From positions 14,841,003 to 14,905,002 of the forward strand of contig NC_135551.1 of the NCBI RefSeq assembly GCF_964340395.1: a stretch of 64,000 bases of DNA. The letters run 5' to 3'. The notes below the pieces were generated by a model. It saw only the letters and a program-made list of their open reading frames with translations. It searched no databases and was not told the origin of the DNA. This DNA comes from Glandiceps talaboti. Its lineage: Eukaryota > Hemichordata > Enteropneusta > Spengelidae. The position numbers and the translations under genes are program-made. This document shows, one piece after another, positions 43,501-50,500 of the stretch (positions are counted from its first letter, which is position 1; each line of letters opens with the position of its first letter).

Positions 43501-46500
43501 TGTATCAGTACGAAACGAATGGTGTTCTGGTTTTCAAAGCCTGGCATGACTCGAAAGCACACGGTAAAATCCAGTGTTACGTTGTACCATGGATGTATTA
43601 GCTCCAATGTACATAATTATTTGAAAACTCAATGCAGTGGTCAATGTTCAAACATTTCTTTCTTGCTGTTCGTATTAGGACATTTGTAACTATTGTAGTT
43701 TTGTTTTAGAAAAAGGGAAGCATGTACATTGGATATCCAACAGTTGCTGTTCATGTCGTGTAACTTTGACATTCCAGGCTGTACATGTAAACCTAACTAA
43801 TACTTTATAGGTTGCGATTATACGTAAGTGTAAATGAAAAATTCAAGTGAAAGTGGGTTTAAATGTACTTGTGTATATTAGAATAAGGGAGCTATTGTAT
43901 TGTGTATTAATGACTGAAATGCTGAGGTCTATTATCATCATCATTATTATATATTATTATTTAATTGTGATTATTTCATTTATTTTAAAACTTTTTTGGG
44001 GTGATACACTCGATCACATACATAACAAAATCCAAATAAAACAAAACCATACAAAGTTTAACATTACAAACAACAAAAAATGCATTAAAGAAGGTAGAAG
44101 TTATATGATTATTAATATGGGTTTGCTATTTGCCATTGTTCTGATACAATTACAAGTGGTTGCAGTTTAATTGTATTATTTCTCAAAACAAAATTTCAAC
44201 CTTGTGTGTAACTTGTAATATGTTTATGTTTTTTTATAGTGAAACATGGCAAGTTTTTCTATTTCAATGGTACTATTGTACCAATCACGAAGATGGGTAA
44301 AGCAAATCGTAAGATTATTAAAGTTTTCAAGATTGGCCACAAGGAAATATATACTCAGACATTTTCTCAGATTTTGATACTTTCAAAATCCTTGTTACAA
44401 ACCCCATTCTCATTGGATTGGCCAGAGAATGTGTTGGAAGAAATGAACATAGATAGTGATGAAGAGCAGTTAGAGATTATATAATATGTAAATATTGATT
44501 TTAAAAATATATATTTAAAAAATAAACAAGTGTTTATAAGTAAAACATGTGTATTTCCTTATGTGATATACTTGTGTATGCATTCTGCTTTGGAGTTGCA
44601 TGTCTTTTTACTTTAGCTCAGCTTGGAATGAAATGTTTGGAAAAAGTCAAAATAACGTGTAAAAACATACCAAGTTCAAGATTGTAACTCAATAAATGAC
44701 ATGAAATTAAACGATGGAGAAACAACTATTAATCATTGTACCATTACACACTTTTTGATACTTTCAAAATCCTTGTTACAAACCCCATTCTCACCTATTA
44801 TGGTCACTTTAGTAGTCCCCTTTTAAGTTAAATATTATGTCAAACAGAACAAAATACAGCTATACTATGTGAAGTGGAAGTATGCGCAAACATTTGTCCC
44901 ATGATATATTACTGTGTAAAGGATTGAAGAAAAACATGCACAACACTGACTAAGTGTGAGTTTCTCATTTACCCCTCCTGATTCCTATACAGATTGTTGA
45001 TAAAACTGTTGAAATTGTATAATATAAAAAAGGGAAACTACAACTCGACCATGGACAAATGATATTGACTGTAGATGTAGTATCAGCTGTAAGAAAAGTG
45101 TGCAGTAGAATAGAATCCTTAGTAAATGACCAGAGATGACCCCAATGTGGCTGTTACGTAACACCCACCACCACTGAAAACTCATTGATACAGTGTGACC
45201 TCTCTGCACTGCTACCTAAAAAGGTTGGACTTGGCCCTCACGCAAACTTAAATGGATTGACATTCATAGGTAATGTAGTTGAAGTGTTCCTCTAACTATA
45301 TGGGTAGTTTGAAATAGTGGAGTACATGGAAACACTAAAAAGTAATACATTGTTTGGAGATCATGGTGGTGTAACCATACAGGATTTTTTGAATCGACAA
45401 GAACCCAGTTACTTTATAGTAATATCACACAAAAAATACATCAATGGAACCCTCTGAATGTCCTTGACAATCTTGTGAAAAAATTACGTTTCTGTAAATT
45501 CACCGTGAAATGTTATTAGAGTTTGAAAAAAACACTGACTTGTATGCAAATGAGGCATTCAAAACCAAACGACTGCTTATCTTTGTTTGCTTTGTATGAC
45601 TCCCTACTGTGCTGACTGCAGGCTAACTATCTGACTGTATGTGAATCAGTGACAATTTATCAATGTGATTATATACATGTACACAAGAACTTAATTGATG
45701 TATATATCCTAAGCATTCCTATGTATCATAATTACTAACACCAGGTCTTAAAAACGTGCATTACTTGGCATCACAGGAATACCACTATGATTAAAAAACA
45801 TTGACAATGGCATAGCATTGTCAAACTCAATAGCGTTACAAATATTTTTCGTCCAATAGTATTTCTCGTTAATAATATGCTTTGTGAAAAACAAACCAAA
45901 ACATGACATTAAAGGCCAAGGTTTCAATCCCAGGTTCTTGCATTATCTTATGCATAGAGCCATAAGGATTTACAAGATCATGTGTTTTTTCTGGACTAGA
46001 TTTTTCTATAGCTTTGCCACACGACTGTAACTCACACCCAAAGTTTTATTCTATATAAATCCAAACTGGATCTTCTATTAACACATTGCTGAGAATCTTA
46101 AGAACACCAGAATGTTTTGTTTGGTTATGTTTACACTCATATCGAAATATAGGCAACCTCATGTAAACTCATACATGTAAGTGTGTGTGCTGTAAAACAG
46201 TAATTGGTAACAAAAAAAAGCAAAAAAACCCAAAAAACATCATAAATCAAAAATCAGTAAGAAACCAAGACCCACCAAGTTTTATATACCTCCATGGTTT
46301 CAACAAGTGGGTAATGGTTTCAACTTTTATAAACTTTCACTATTCTCAAAGCTCAATGTTTGTTGAAACTTTGAAATTCCTTACCTTCCAAGTTTTAATC
46401 TATTGACATCGGCATGTAGAACAGCTGAGGGGAGAGAACCCCTTTTCACGGAGGCTCTAGGTGGTTTCCCGGTTGGTACGGCGAAATGGACGTCGTCCCC

Positions 46501-46503
46501 CAT
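4541..46503 (-). CDS. HECT-type E3 ubiquitin-protein ligase of the UBE3A/HECTD2 group (AZUL plus HECT), 20 coding exons
   Basis: It transfers ubiquitin from an E2 through a catalytic cysteine to substrates. Exons: 46503-46385, 40982-40872, 40178-39970, 38881-38818, 37935-37378, 37120-36865, 16985-16884, 12374-12201, 11199-10997, 10260-10132, 9590-9452, 9113-9036, 8638-8432, 8083-7966, 7660-7425, 6806-6729, 6197-6129, 5967-5819, 5575-5479, 4726-4541. All phases agree and total 3282 nt, giving 1093 residues plus TGA. The AZUL zinc finger (about 108-172) keeps four Cys (132, 137, 142, 172). A Ser-rich linker spans about 175-440. HECT covers about 740-1093 with motifs LAIYN and GMFSYN; the catalytic Cys lies in PTAMTCFN at 1061, 32 residues from the end as in human E6AP. 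AZUL points to UBE3A; parts of the middle resemble HECTD2, so exact orthology is open. An upstream in-frame ATG at 46566 is possible. Confidence 0.92.
7168..7393 (+). repeat. Purine-rich imperfect minisatellite in a ligase intron
   Basis: About eight degenerate units of 25-35 bp read roughly 'gggaggggtgtcaaaggtgct' followed by 'aagaag'. It sits in the intron between ligase exons 7425 and 6806, where the transcribed strand is pyrimidine-rich. No coding value is seen. Confidence 0.6.
11466..12125. repeat. 30-bp minisatellite, about 22 units, intronic
   Basis: A strongly regular tandem repeat has a unit like 'gacctagagaggtgacactt' plus 'gtctagcact'. Variants carry 'caactg' in place of 'cacttg', or 'gagtt' in place of 'gacct'. 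The period is a multiple of three, so the minus strand stays open for 169 codons as a decapeptide repeat ([10 protein letters not shown]). It lies wholly inside the intron between ligase exons 12374-12201 and 11199-10997, which are in phase without it, so it is not treated as coding. Confidence 0.9.
12469..12782. mobile_element. Non-autonomous hAT-like element, about 300 bp, with flanking direct repeats
   Basis: The ends are inverted: 'cagggcttgaaatt' at the left and 'aattttgagccctg' at the right. The eight-base direct repeat ATAAGCAG occurs at 12469-12476 and 12775-12782, as expected of an eight-base target duplication, although its last three bases overlap the CAG of the left terminus. The interior has a second inverted pair (GGGCTACCAATTT / AAATTGGTAGCCC). 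CAGGG termini and eight-base duplications are typical of hAT transposons. No transposase is present. Confidence 0.65.
12919..13056. mobile_element. MITE with CAGTGTTTTTGC terminal inverted repeats
   Basis: The left end CAGTGTTTTTGCTAAAGTAA and the right end, whose reverse complement begins CAGTGTTTTTTGCTTTAGG, form inverted termini of about 25-30 bp around a 138-bp element. Related termini bound a larger element at 58117-58540 and a very short one at 37190-37237. It carries no coding capacity. Confidence 0.6.
13150..13305 (-). repeat. Probable tRNA-derived SINE
   Basis: On the minus strand an A-box-like GTGGCGAAGCAGG (13289-13277) is followed about 40 bp on by a B-box-like GGGGTTCAAGCCCC (13247-13234). 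This is the spacing of an internal RNA polymerase III promoter. The segment does not fold into a complete tRNA, and it continues into a non-tRNA body, as SINEs do. Confidence 0.45.
13800..16100. other. CpG-richer block inside a ligase intron, no gene resolved
   Basis: This part of the intron between exons 16985 and 12374 has visibly more CG dinucleotides than its surroundings, especially 14460-16060. It includes a C-terminus-like CAGGGTTCGACACTGG near 13888, a G homopolymer near 14218-14232 and two similar 'aaaagtcactatccc' segments (about 13907 and 15506). A CpG-rich block in a CpG-poor intron may be a recent transposon insertion or an unmethylated promoter. No splice-closed coding model could be built. 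Confidence 0.4.
16440..16865. repeat. Dispersed repeat ending in TTGACGGAC... GGAGCTAAAAA
   Basis: Its ordered blocks recur at about 26900-27090: 'gaaaatataaaa', 'gttgacggac' and 'agctttcgctgacagcggag'. It abuts ligase exon 16985-16884, ending about 20 bp from the exon's 3' splice donor side. It looks like a short interspersed element carrying a conserved 3' tail. Confidence 0.5.
17104..18085. repeat. Dispersed repeat with internal 'ttgctatgggcgtgg' subunits (copy 1)
   Basis: It begins 'gccaatggcattgtag' followed by 'tacaactg'. It contains repeated blocks of about 115 bp that include 'tttggctgttgctatg' and 'gcatacattttttg', and ends in a CA/GACA microsatellite and 'tgcctatag'. Similar copies lie at 29969-30690 and 31273-31960, a short one at 57520-57900, and an inverted terminus at 51711-51742. 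No open frame of note. Confidence 0.6.
19205..19303. repeat. AAAT microsatellite
   Basis: The tetranucleotide run (ataa/aaat)n is interrupted twice by 'tattat'. It is far longer than at the matching place in copy B (near 27890-27930), so it expanded after the duplication. Confidence 0.85.
20761..20885 (+). promoter_or_regulatory. TATA box and non-coding first exon of C1q gene 1
   Basis: TATATAAAG at 20761-20769 is followed about 25-30 bp later by a segment conserved in copy B. That segment ends at a consensus donor (caaatca then GTGAGT, exon end 20885). An acceptor 'ttctaacttctag' at 22146 joins it to the exon carrying the ATG. The model is a TATA-driven promoter with a leader exon of about 95 nt; the exact start site is inferred. 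Confidence 0.55.
21415..22015. repeat. Minisatellite of CCATGGGAGTAG-T units with an inverted second arm
   Basis: From about 21415 to 21860 the sequence repeats 'ttttaccatgggagtagt' with T-rich spacers. From about 21863 to 22010 the reverse complement appears ('ctactcccatggt' with A-rich spacers). The two arms make a long imperfect palindrome in the first intron of C1q gene 1, about 130 bp before the acceptor of its second exon. Nothing like it occurs at the matching position of copy B. Confidence 0.85.
22173..23635 (+). CDS. Secreted collagen-like C1q-domain protein, copy 1
   Basis: Two coding exons, 22173-22380 (donor GTAAGG) and 23049-23635 (acceptor TTTTTCAG), join in phase 1 to give 264 residues. 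The N-terminus has a signal peptide ([20 protein letters not shown]). A Thr/Pro-rich stretch follows, then a cysteine motif ([10 protein letters not shown]), about 20 Gly-X-Y triplets ([19 protein letters not shown] onward), and a C1q globular domain of about 135 residues starting VAFTAAL and ending [12 protein letters not shown], with the typical [14 protein letters not shown] core. C1q-like proteins form trimers through collagen stalks and serve as secreted recognition or adhesion proteins. It is nested on the opposite strand in the intron between ligase exons 36865 and 16985. A poly(A) signal candidate lies at 24138-24143. Confidence 0.93.
22668..22722. repeat. TACG/TATG simple repeat
   Basis: A self-complementary run of 'tacgtacgtatg' lies in the coding-exon intron of C1q gene 1. 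It is absent at the matching position of copy B. Confidence 0.8.
24138..24143 (+). terminator. Candidate poly(A) signal of C1q gene 1
   Basis: AATAAA lies 503 bp after the stop codon, in a block conserved with copy B (AATAAA at 33413-33418). Conservation of the downstream block to this point supports a shared 3' UTR. Confidence 0.45.
24486..24645. repeat. 42-bp tandem repeat, about 3.5 units
   Basis: The unit starts 'ttgtgattggttgatcttat' and includes 'gtccatcataaaatctatcc'. The corresponding place in copy B (about 34748-34800) has a single unit, so the array expanded in copy A. Each unit carries an inverted CCAAT box (ATTGG). Confidence 0.85.
25880..27075. repeat. Dispersed repeats between the two duplication copies
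   Basis: The section holds 'tgtctgtctgttcgtctgtt', 'atgaaatttggtacata' and several reiterated 'tttcaatttcaat' and 'gcataattaatta' blocks. It ends with the 'gttgacggacgga' and 'gctgacattggagctaaaaa' tail also found near 16.8 kb. This is non-coding interspersed repeat material lying at the junction of the duplication. Confidence 0.5.
28522..28612. repeat. CA microsatellite grading into CACG
   Basis: An uninterrupted CA run of about 54 bp is followed by a CACG/CGTG-containing tail. It creates apparent open frames on both strands that are not genes. Confidence 0.9.
29503..29628 (+). promoter_or_regulatory. Altered TATA region and non-coding first exon of C1q gene 2
   Basis: This is the counterpart of 20761-20885. 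The TATATAAAG of copy A is TTAAATAAAG here, while the leader exon and its GTGAGT donor (exon end 29628) are kept. The acceptor is at 30854. Expression strength may therefore differ from gene 1; this is inferred. Confidence 0.5.
29969..30690. mobile_element. Dispersed repeat with 'ttgctatgggcgtgg' subunits (copy 2)
   Basis: Four or five internal blocks of about 115-120 bp each carry 'tttggctgttgctatgggc' and 'gcatacattttt'. It was inserted in the leader intron of C1q gene 2 after the duplication, since copy A lacks it. Confidence 0.65.
30882..32961 (+). CDS. Secreted collagen-like C1q-domain protein, copy 2
   Basis: Coding exons 30882-31092 (donor GTAAGA) and 32381-32961 (acceptor TTTTTTTCAG) join in phase 1 to give 263 residues. 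The architecture matches gene 1: signal peptide, Thr/Pro-rich spacer, CDTCC motif, about 20 Gly-X-Y triplets and a C1q domain. Differences cluster in the secreted N-terminal spacer ([12 protein letters not shown] against [11 protein letters not shown]) and at the start of the C1q domain ([12 protein letters not shown] against [12 protein letters not shown]). One C-to-A change turns a Tyr codon into TAA, so this protein ends two residues earlier. Low divergence points to recent duplication. The candidate poly(A) signal is at 33413-33418. Confidence 0.93.
31273..31960. mobile_element. Dispersed repeat with 'ttgctatgggcgtgg' subunits (copy 3, interrupted)
   Basis: It starts 'gtgccaatggcattgtagca', is broken by unrelated sequence at about 31415-31745, and resumes with 'gttgctaagggcatggtcat' and 'gcagaataacact'. 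It lies in the second intron of C1q gene 2 and accounts for that intron being about twice as long as in gene 1. Confidence 0.6.
33413..33418 (+). terminator. Candidate poly(A) signal of C1q gene 2
   Basis: AATAAA lies 452 bp after the stop, in the same conserved context as the one in copy A. Confidence 0.45.
34459..34545. mobile_element. Diverged MITE related to the 57.3-kb element
   Basis: It contains the pair 'accctcaaag' and 'gtgtgagggcgccctgtc', the central 'aggggttgatcgatg' and the terminal 'gcgtaccttac', all in the order seen at 57333-57430. It is present only in copy B of the duplication. Confidence 0.5.
37190..37237. mobile_element. Very short CAGTGTTTTTGC-type element
   Basis: AGTGTTTTTGCTAAGG at the left and TTTTAACACTG at the right form short inverted ends 48 bp apart, in the intron between ligase exons 37378 and 37120. 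It is probably a deleted relative of the 12.9-kb element. Confidence 0.35.
38118..38460. repeat. Dispersed repeat with internal foldback (copy 1)
   Basis: It shares ordered blocks with 59540-59870 in the same orientation, including 'aatatggaat', 'atactctggtca', 'tttgaaatatgag', 'ggccccttag' and 'gacatctaattac'. The right third contains an inverted pair around 'cattcagcc' and 'ggctgaatg'. It lies in the ligase intron between exons 38818 and 37935. Confidence 0.7.
39849..39985 (-). repeat. 38-bp minisatellite that repeats a splice donor
   Basis: Three full 38-bp units and a partial fourth each contain, on the minus strand, TGGCAAAG followed by GTAAGTG. The unit at the left end of ligase exon 40178-39970 is the live donor (exon end 39970). 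Copies sit at exact 38-bp steps downstream in the transcript (equivalent exon ends 39932, 39894, 39856). 38 is not a multiple of three, so use of the first downstream copy would shift the frame and meet TGA in the next exon. Confidence 0.9.
43117..43124. promoter_or_regulatory. CRE palindrome TGACGTCA upstream of the small intronic gene
   Basis: A perfect CREB/ATF site lies in a CpG-richer block (about 42640-43440) that precedes the putative plus-strand gene at 43.3 kb. It probably marks that gene's promoter; this is inferred. Confidence 0.4.
43331..44484 (+). CDS. Putative small three-exon gene nested in ligase intron 1 (5' end unresolved)
   Basis: Exons 43331-43429 (donor GTAAGT), 43509-43563 (acceptor TATCAG, donor GTAAAA) and 44240-44484 (acceptor TTTTTATAG, TAA stop) join without a frame break. 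AATAAA follows the stop by 36 bp (44521-44526). The joined C-terminal product includes [18 protein letters not shown], then [20 protein letters not shown], and ends in an acidic tail ([12 protein letters not shown]). The first exon is open back to about 43295 but has no ATG in this frame, so an upstream exon or a different start is missing. In another frame the same exon starts ATG at 43329 and stops at 43423. No family is recognised. Confidence is moderate and rests on splice sites and the poly(A) signal. Confidence 0.4.
44521..44526 (+). terminator. Poly(A) signal of the small intronic gene
   Basis: AATAAA lies 36 bp after the TAA at 44484, at a plausible distance for a short 3' UTR. Confidence 0.45.
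45905..46065. repeat. Dispersed repeat 'TTAAAGGCC' (copy at 45.9 kb)
   Basis: It begins 'attaaaggccaaggtttcaa', contains 'agagccataaggat' and 'tatagctttgcca', and matches the order of blocks in the 1.6- and 53.0-kb copies. It lies in the first intron of the ligase. Confidence 0.5.
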
Positions 46504-47592
46504 GATATGTTTCTCGACTGATATTATAATTTCGATAAAATATTTCCAACTGTTGGTCAAAACCACACAAATACCTCTGAGTCAGTTTCATAAAATTTAA
46601 ATATAGGTACAATTTACGTTAATAGTCCACTACTCAATATAACTTAATTTCGAAGTATATACTGGTTACTCGTCTGTTCAGGTGACTTTGCTTACTGAAG
46701 TCATTGAAAGCCAAAGTATGGAGAAAGTTGTATTAATTATTCATAACGGGCCAACGGTAAACAGACTCACCAAAATAACGATGACGTTGCAACTACATCT
46801 TACTGGACGGTTCAACTGATACACATACAATAACCTTCCAGTTTGGTGTTGTAGAATTAATCTGAAGTGCAGCTTGTCAACAAGAAAACGATTTCCAACA
46901 GCCGCGCCGCAACTGCCGACAGTACGCGGCCATATTCGTTTTGTTTTTAAAAGTAATACAAAGCGTCGTGTCAGAGGTCATATACAGACCCTCTAACTCC
47001 GTGCCTATATTCTCAAATTAGATAACCTGACGTGCTCCGAACATTTTTAGCAAAAGTTAACTGATGTGATGATCAATAGATATGAACAAAAATAATATTT
47101 ATTGAACAAAGTCTCAATTTTTGTTTTAAATACTGAGGAACATGGTATTCATGGAAATAATTATGAATATTTAGAATGATTAAAATATAGTAGCTTGGGG
47201 GTTTAATGACTAAGCGTGACTTTGTATCGTATATATCGTGAAATGTTACGGGTGACGACGTCGACGTCTTCCGTGTGATCACTTTGTGTTGCCGCTTCAG
47301 AATATTGTCTGGACATGACTTCCGAAATATTGCGTCATCGATAATTTTGTCAACGCCTGTTACACGTTGTTCTCATGCTGAATTAGCAACACGTTGAAGC
47401 GATTGTCTAGAAATTTGTGTGGGAATACATTTAAAAGTACCATTACTACTACTAGTACTAGGAACATATTGTTCTGGAATTCTGTCCTTGTTACTTGTGA
47501 CGTTATTGTTACGTACGTGTGAACAGAAAAAATTTGCCCATTTCACAGTTCTACAGTAATACATTCACTTTGGACTGAGTACTACTAAAATC
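46504..47592. promoter_or_regulatory. Divergent promoter region between the HECT ligase and TIPRL
   Basis: The two start codons face away from each other 1.09 kb apart. The interval has CpG-rich patches (around 46900-46940 and 47250-47270) and CRE-like half sites, including TGACGTT at 46782-46788 and 47498-47504 and a GACGACGTCGACGTC cluster near 47256. No TATA box is evident. A bidirectional, CpG-type housekeeping promoter is inferred. Confidence 0.5.
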
Positions 47593-50500
47593 ATGGCAAC
47601 AGGCAAAAGTGGGCGAGCTGATCAGAAGCAGAACTTCCAGTTTGGACCATGGACGATGGTTGTTCACAAAAGTCACATTTTGAAGTCGAACTGTCAAACA
47701 CCTGACAAGTGTAAAACTACTGATGCTGAAGATAGTGATGTATGTTTAGTATGCAGGTACGTTCATTTTAGAATTGGTATGAAAGATAAAAAATAAAATA
47801 AAAAACAACAACGGGAAACTCAATGTTTAAAATGGTAAAATATAAAATTAATGAATAACATGCACACTGAATTTGTGTTGATATTTCATTATTTGATGTT
47901 GTTTTTCATTTCACCTCTTCAATATAGTATGAATGTTTTGAAATCATATATTATCATGTCTTATATATCACATCCCTGCATATCTTTAATATATTACATT
48001 ATGTATATCAATACTATCATTAATATTATCTCATTCACAAGCAAATTATATATGTTGTTGAAATAGAAAATATGGTATATATATATATATATACTGCAGT
48101 TGTTCTGTCACAACATTGTTCATCTATGTCAAAGGTGCTTCAGTGCTTGTTTGCGAGTCTATTCAGATTTGCTGATATTGTCCACATTTTCTTTATACTA
48201 GTAGTATAATTATGTTATATAATTATTCATCCAAATTTGTCTTCATTCAGCTCAGCAGCAAATATACTCATAAGGTTTTGTCATATACTCAATTGGTTTC
48301 TTTCGTTATACGACCTCATACTGTAAACTAATTTCGCTGCTATGAAATCATGAGTATTCAGCTAGTTCTCAAAGCCTAAATTTTACTAACTACCGGACTG
48401 GTACATTATGTCCATGTATAAGAAGACATTTTAGTCACAACTTTTTTTTTACATTTTTGTTTTCCAGCGAAATAAGCGAAAATAAATCTTTGGCAAAAAT
48501 TTCCAAGTTGAAAGTATTTTCAGCGGGAATACACAGCCCATACGTGATAGAGGAATTGTAGCTGAACAAATGATAAATATAAAAAATAATCTTATTATAC
48601 AATATTTATAATACTAATACATATATTAACATAAAATTCAAAAATTGTCCTAGGCAATCCATCCTACATGTACATTTGTTAGTCTAGAATTCTAAACTGG
48701 TACAGCATTACATGTACGTTTTCAAAACTTCATTACTAATACCAGTCTAGTCATGATGGTTGTTTGAACACAGAAATCTGCGCTCTCTCCCCCCCCCCCC
48801 CACCATGTTCATATAAACAGGTTGACATTGTCGTGTCCCCACATGATTTTAGTTTAAACAGACTGGCGATGGAGTCCTGGTTCGACATTTGCATATCAGT
48901 GCAGTCCTAGAAACGTTAGAAAGGTCAAAACTTGTCAGTTTGTGATGGGTTACATGTGTACATGTACATGTGTCCTCTGTGCTTCGTTCACCACAGGGGA
49001 GCACTATAATTTAACACCTTTTGTAACCGTCATGACTAGACTGGTATTAGTAATGAAGTTTTTAAAACGTAATACTGTACCAGTTTAAAATTCTAGACTA
49101 TACATTTGTACATATTCACCATTATAACATTGCATTACTCCAGATATCAGAGAGACCTGCAGCTACCTCAGTTACCTGAAATGGTGTTCGGTGGTAACGT
49201 TTTACGAGTTATCCACTCTGACGGCTTTGGTATAGAGTTCAATGCTTTGGATGCGTTAAAGCTGGTTGATCCTATTCATGATCTTATGAAAGTTGCTGTA
49301 GCTGACAGATGGAGAGAAGCAAGGTAATATACTGATAGCATACATGTACATTCCACAGACCCCCATGACGTGTGTGCAAGTGACCAGTGTCAAATGCATG
49401 AGTGCTTGCAATGCAGTAATGTGTTCTCTGTACCACACTCAAAAAAGGTGCTAAATTTAATCTCTTGGAATCTCGCTGTTAGATCCAGATCAAAAATTAA
49501 CAGAACTTTCTCATAGAGAAAATATCAAAGTGTAGCATTTTTGTGAGTACAAATGTATGTAAGTTTATTTGTGAGAATTTCTCACATACTATTTCAATGG
49601 ACAGGCTTTGTCAAACTTTGTTTTACTAACCTAAACATAGCTGGTGAAAATTTCAAGAATATATAAAAGATCAACACTTTTCTCATTTAAACTGAAAGAT
49701 ATACTGAATTGTTCAGCCCAATTGAGGCGTCTGTAATCTGAGAGTAATGGCTAATATAGGGTGGTATGGTACATGTACATATTATCTATCTTGCTCACTT
49801 GTCTAATTCATATATTGTTTTCCTTTTGTTTCAATAGACTAGACAATGAATTTATTAATGAGGTTATTAAGCCATTTGATTGGACATACACCACAAATTA
49901 CAAAGGATCCTTGATTCATAGTGGTGAAAAAGAGCTAAAAGTAAGTAAACAAGTATTGGGGTTAATGTCTCTGATCCTAACACATCATGGAGCTGTGATG
50001 TACAGTTTGTACTATAAATTTACAATGCATGTTTTTGTTGTGTTTTTTGATACTACCTAAAATGTTGAATCGCCAACTTCAAACTTTTCCTGTAAGTGAA
50101 TTGCAAATCTGAATAATGAGGTCAATCTATTGAAAGTATATATACCCACAGTCCCTGTCAGTCTGCTTAAAATGATGTACATTTTTTGTAGGAATATGAC
50201 TTGATTCCTTTGGTTACCTTTATTTCTGTTTTATATTGTTGTATGATTTTCAAGGTGGGTGTTATTGCCTTAGGAAGAAGGCAGTCACATGCGTGGAACA
50301 AAAAAAAAATTGAAAATAAACTACAATGTATGATTACACAGACCACAAACACTCATATTCTTCTCGTATTTATATTAGTACTGGCCATAGAATGATACAA
50401 GGAGCAGTTTGACACAAAACTAACATTGATTTCATGGGATTATAAATAAATATCACATTCTCAGGCACAGAAATTCCTCCCATAGTCAAATCACTGATAG

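Noticed and set aside
46504-46566. Ligase start at the upstream in-frame ATG (46566)
   Set aside because: The upstream residues (MVLTNSWKYFIEIII) look like translated leader, and the ATG at 46503 has a purine-compatible context with G at +4. It remains possible, so it is noted in the gene entry.
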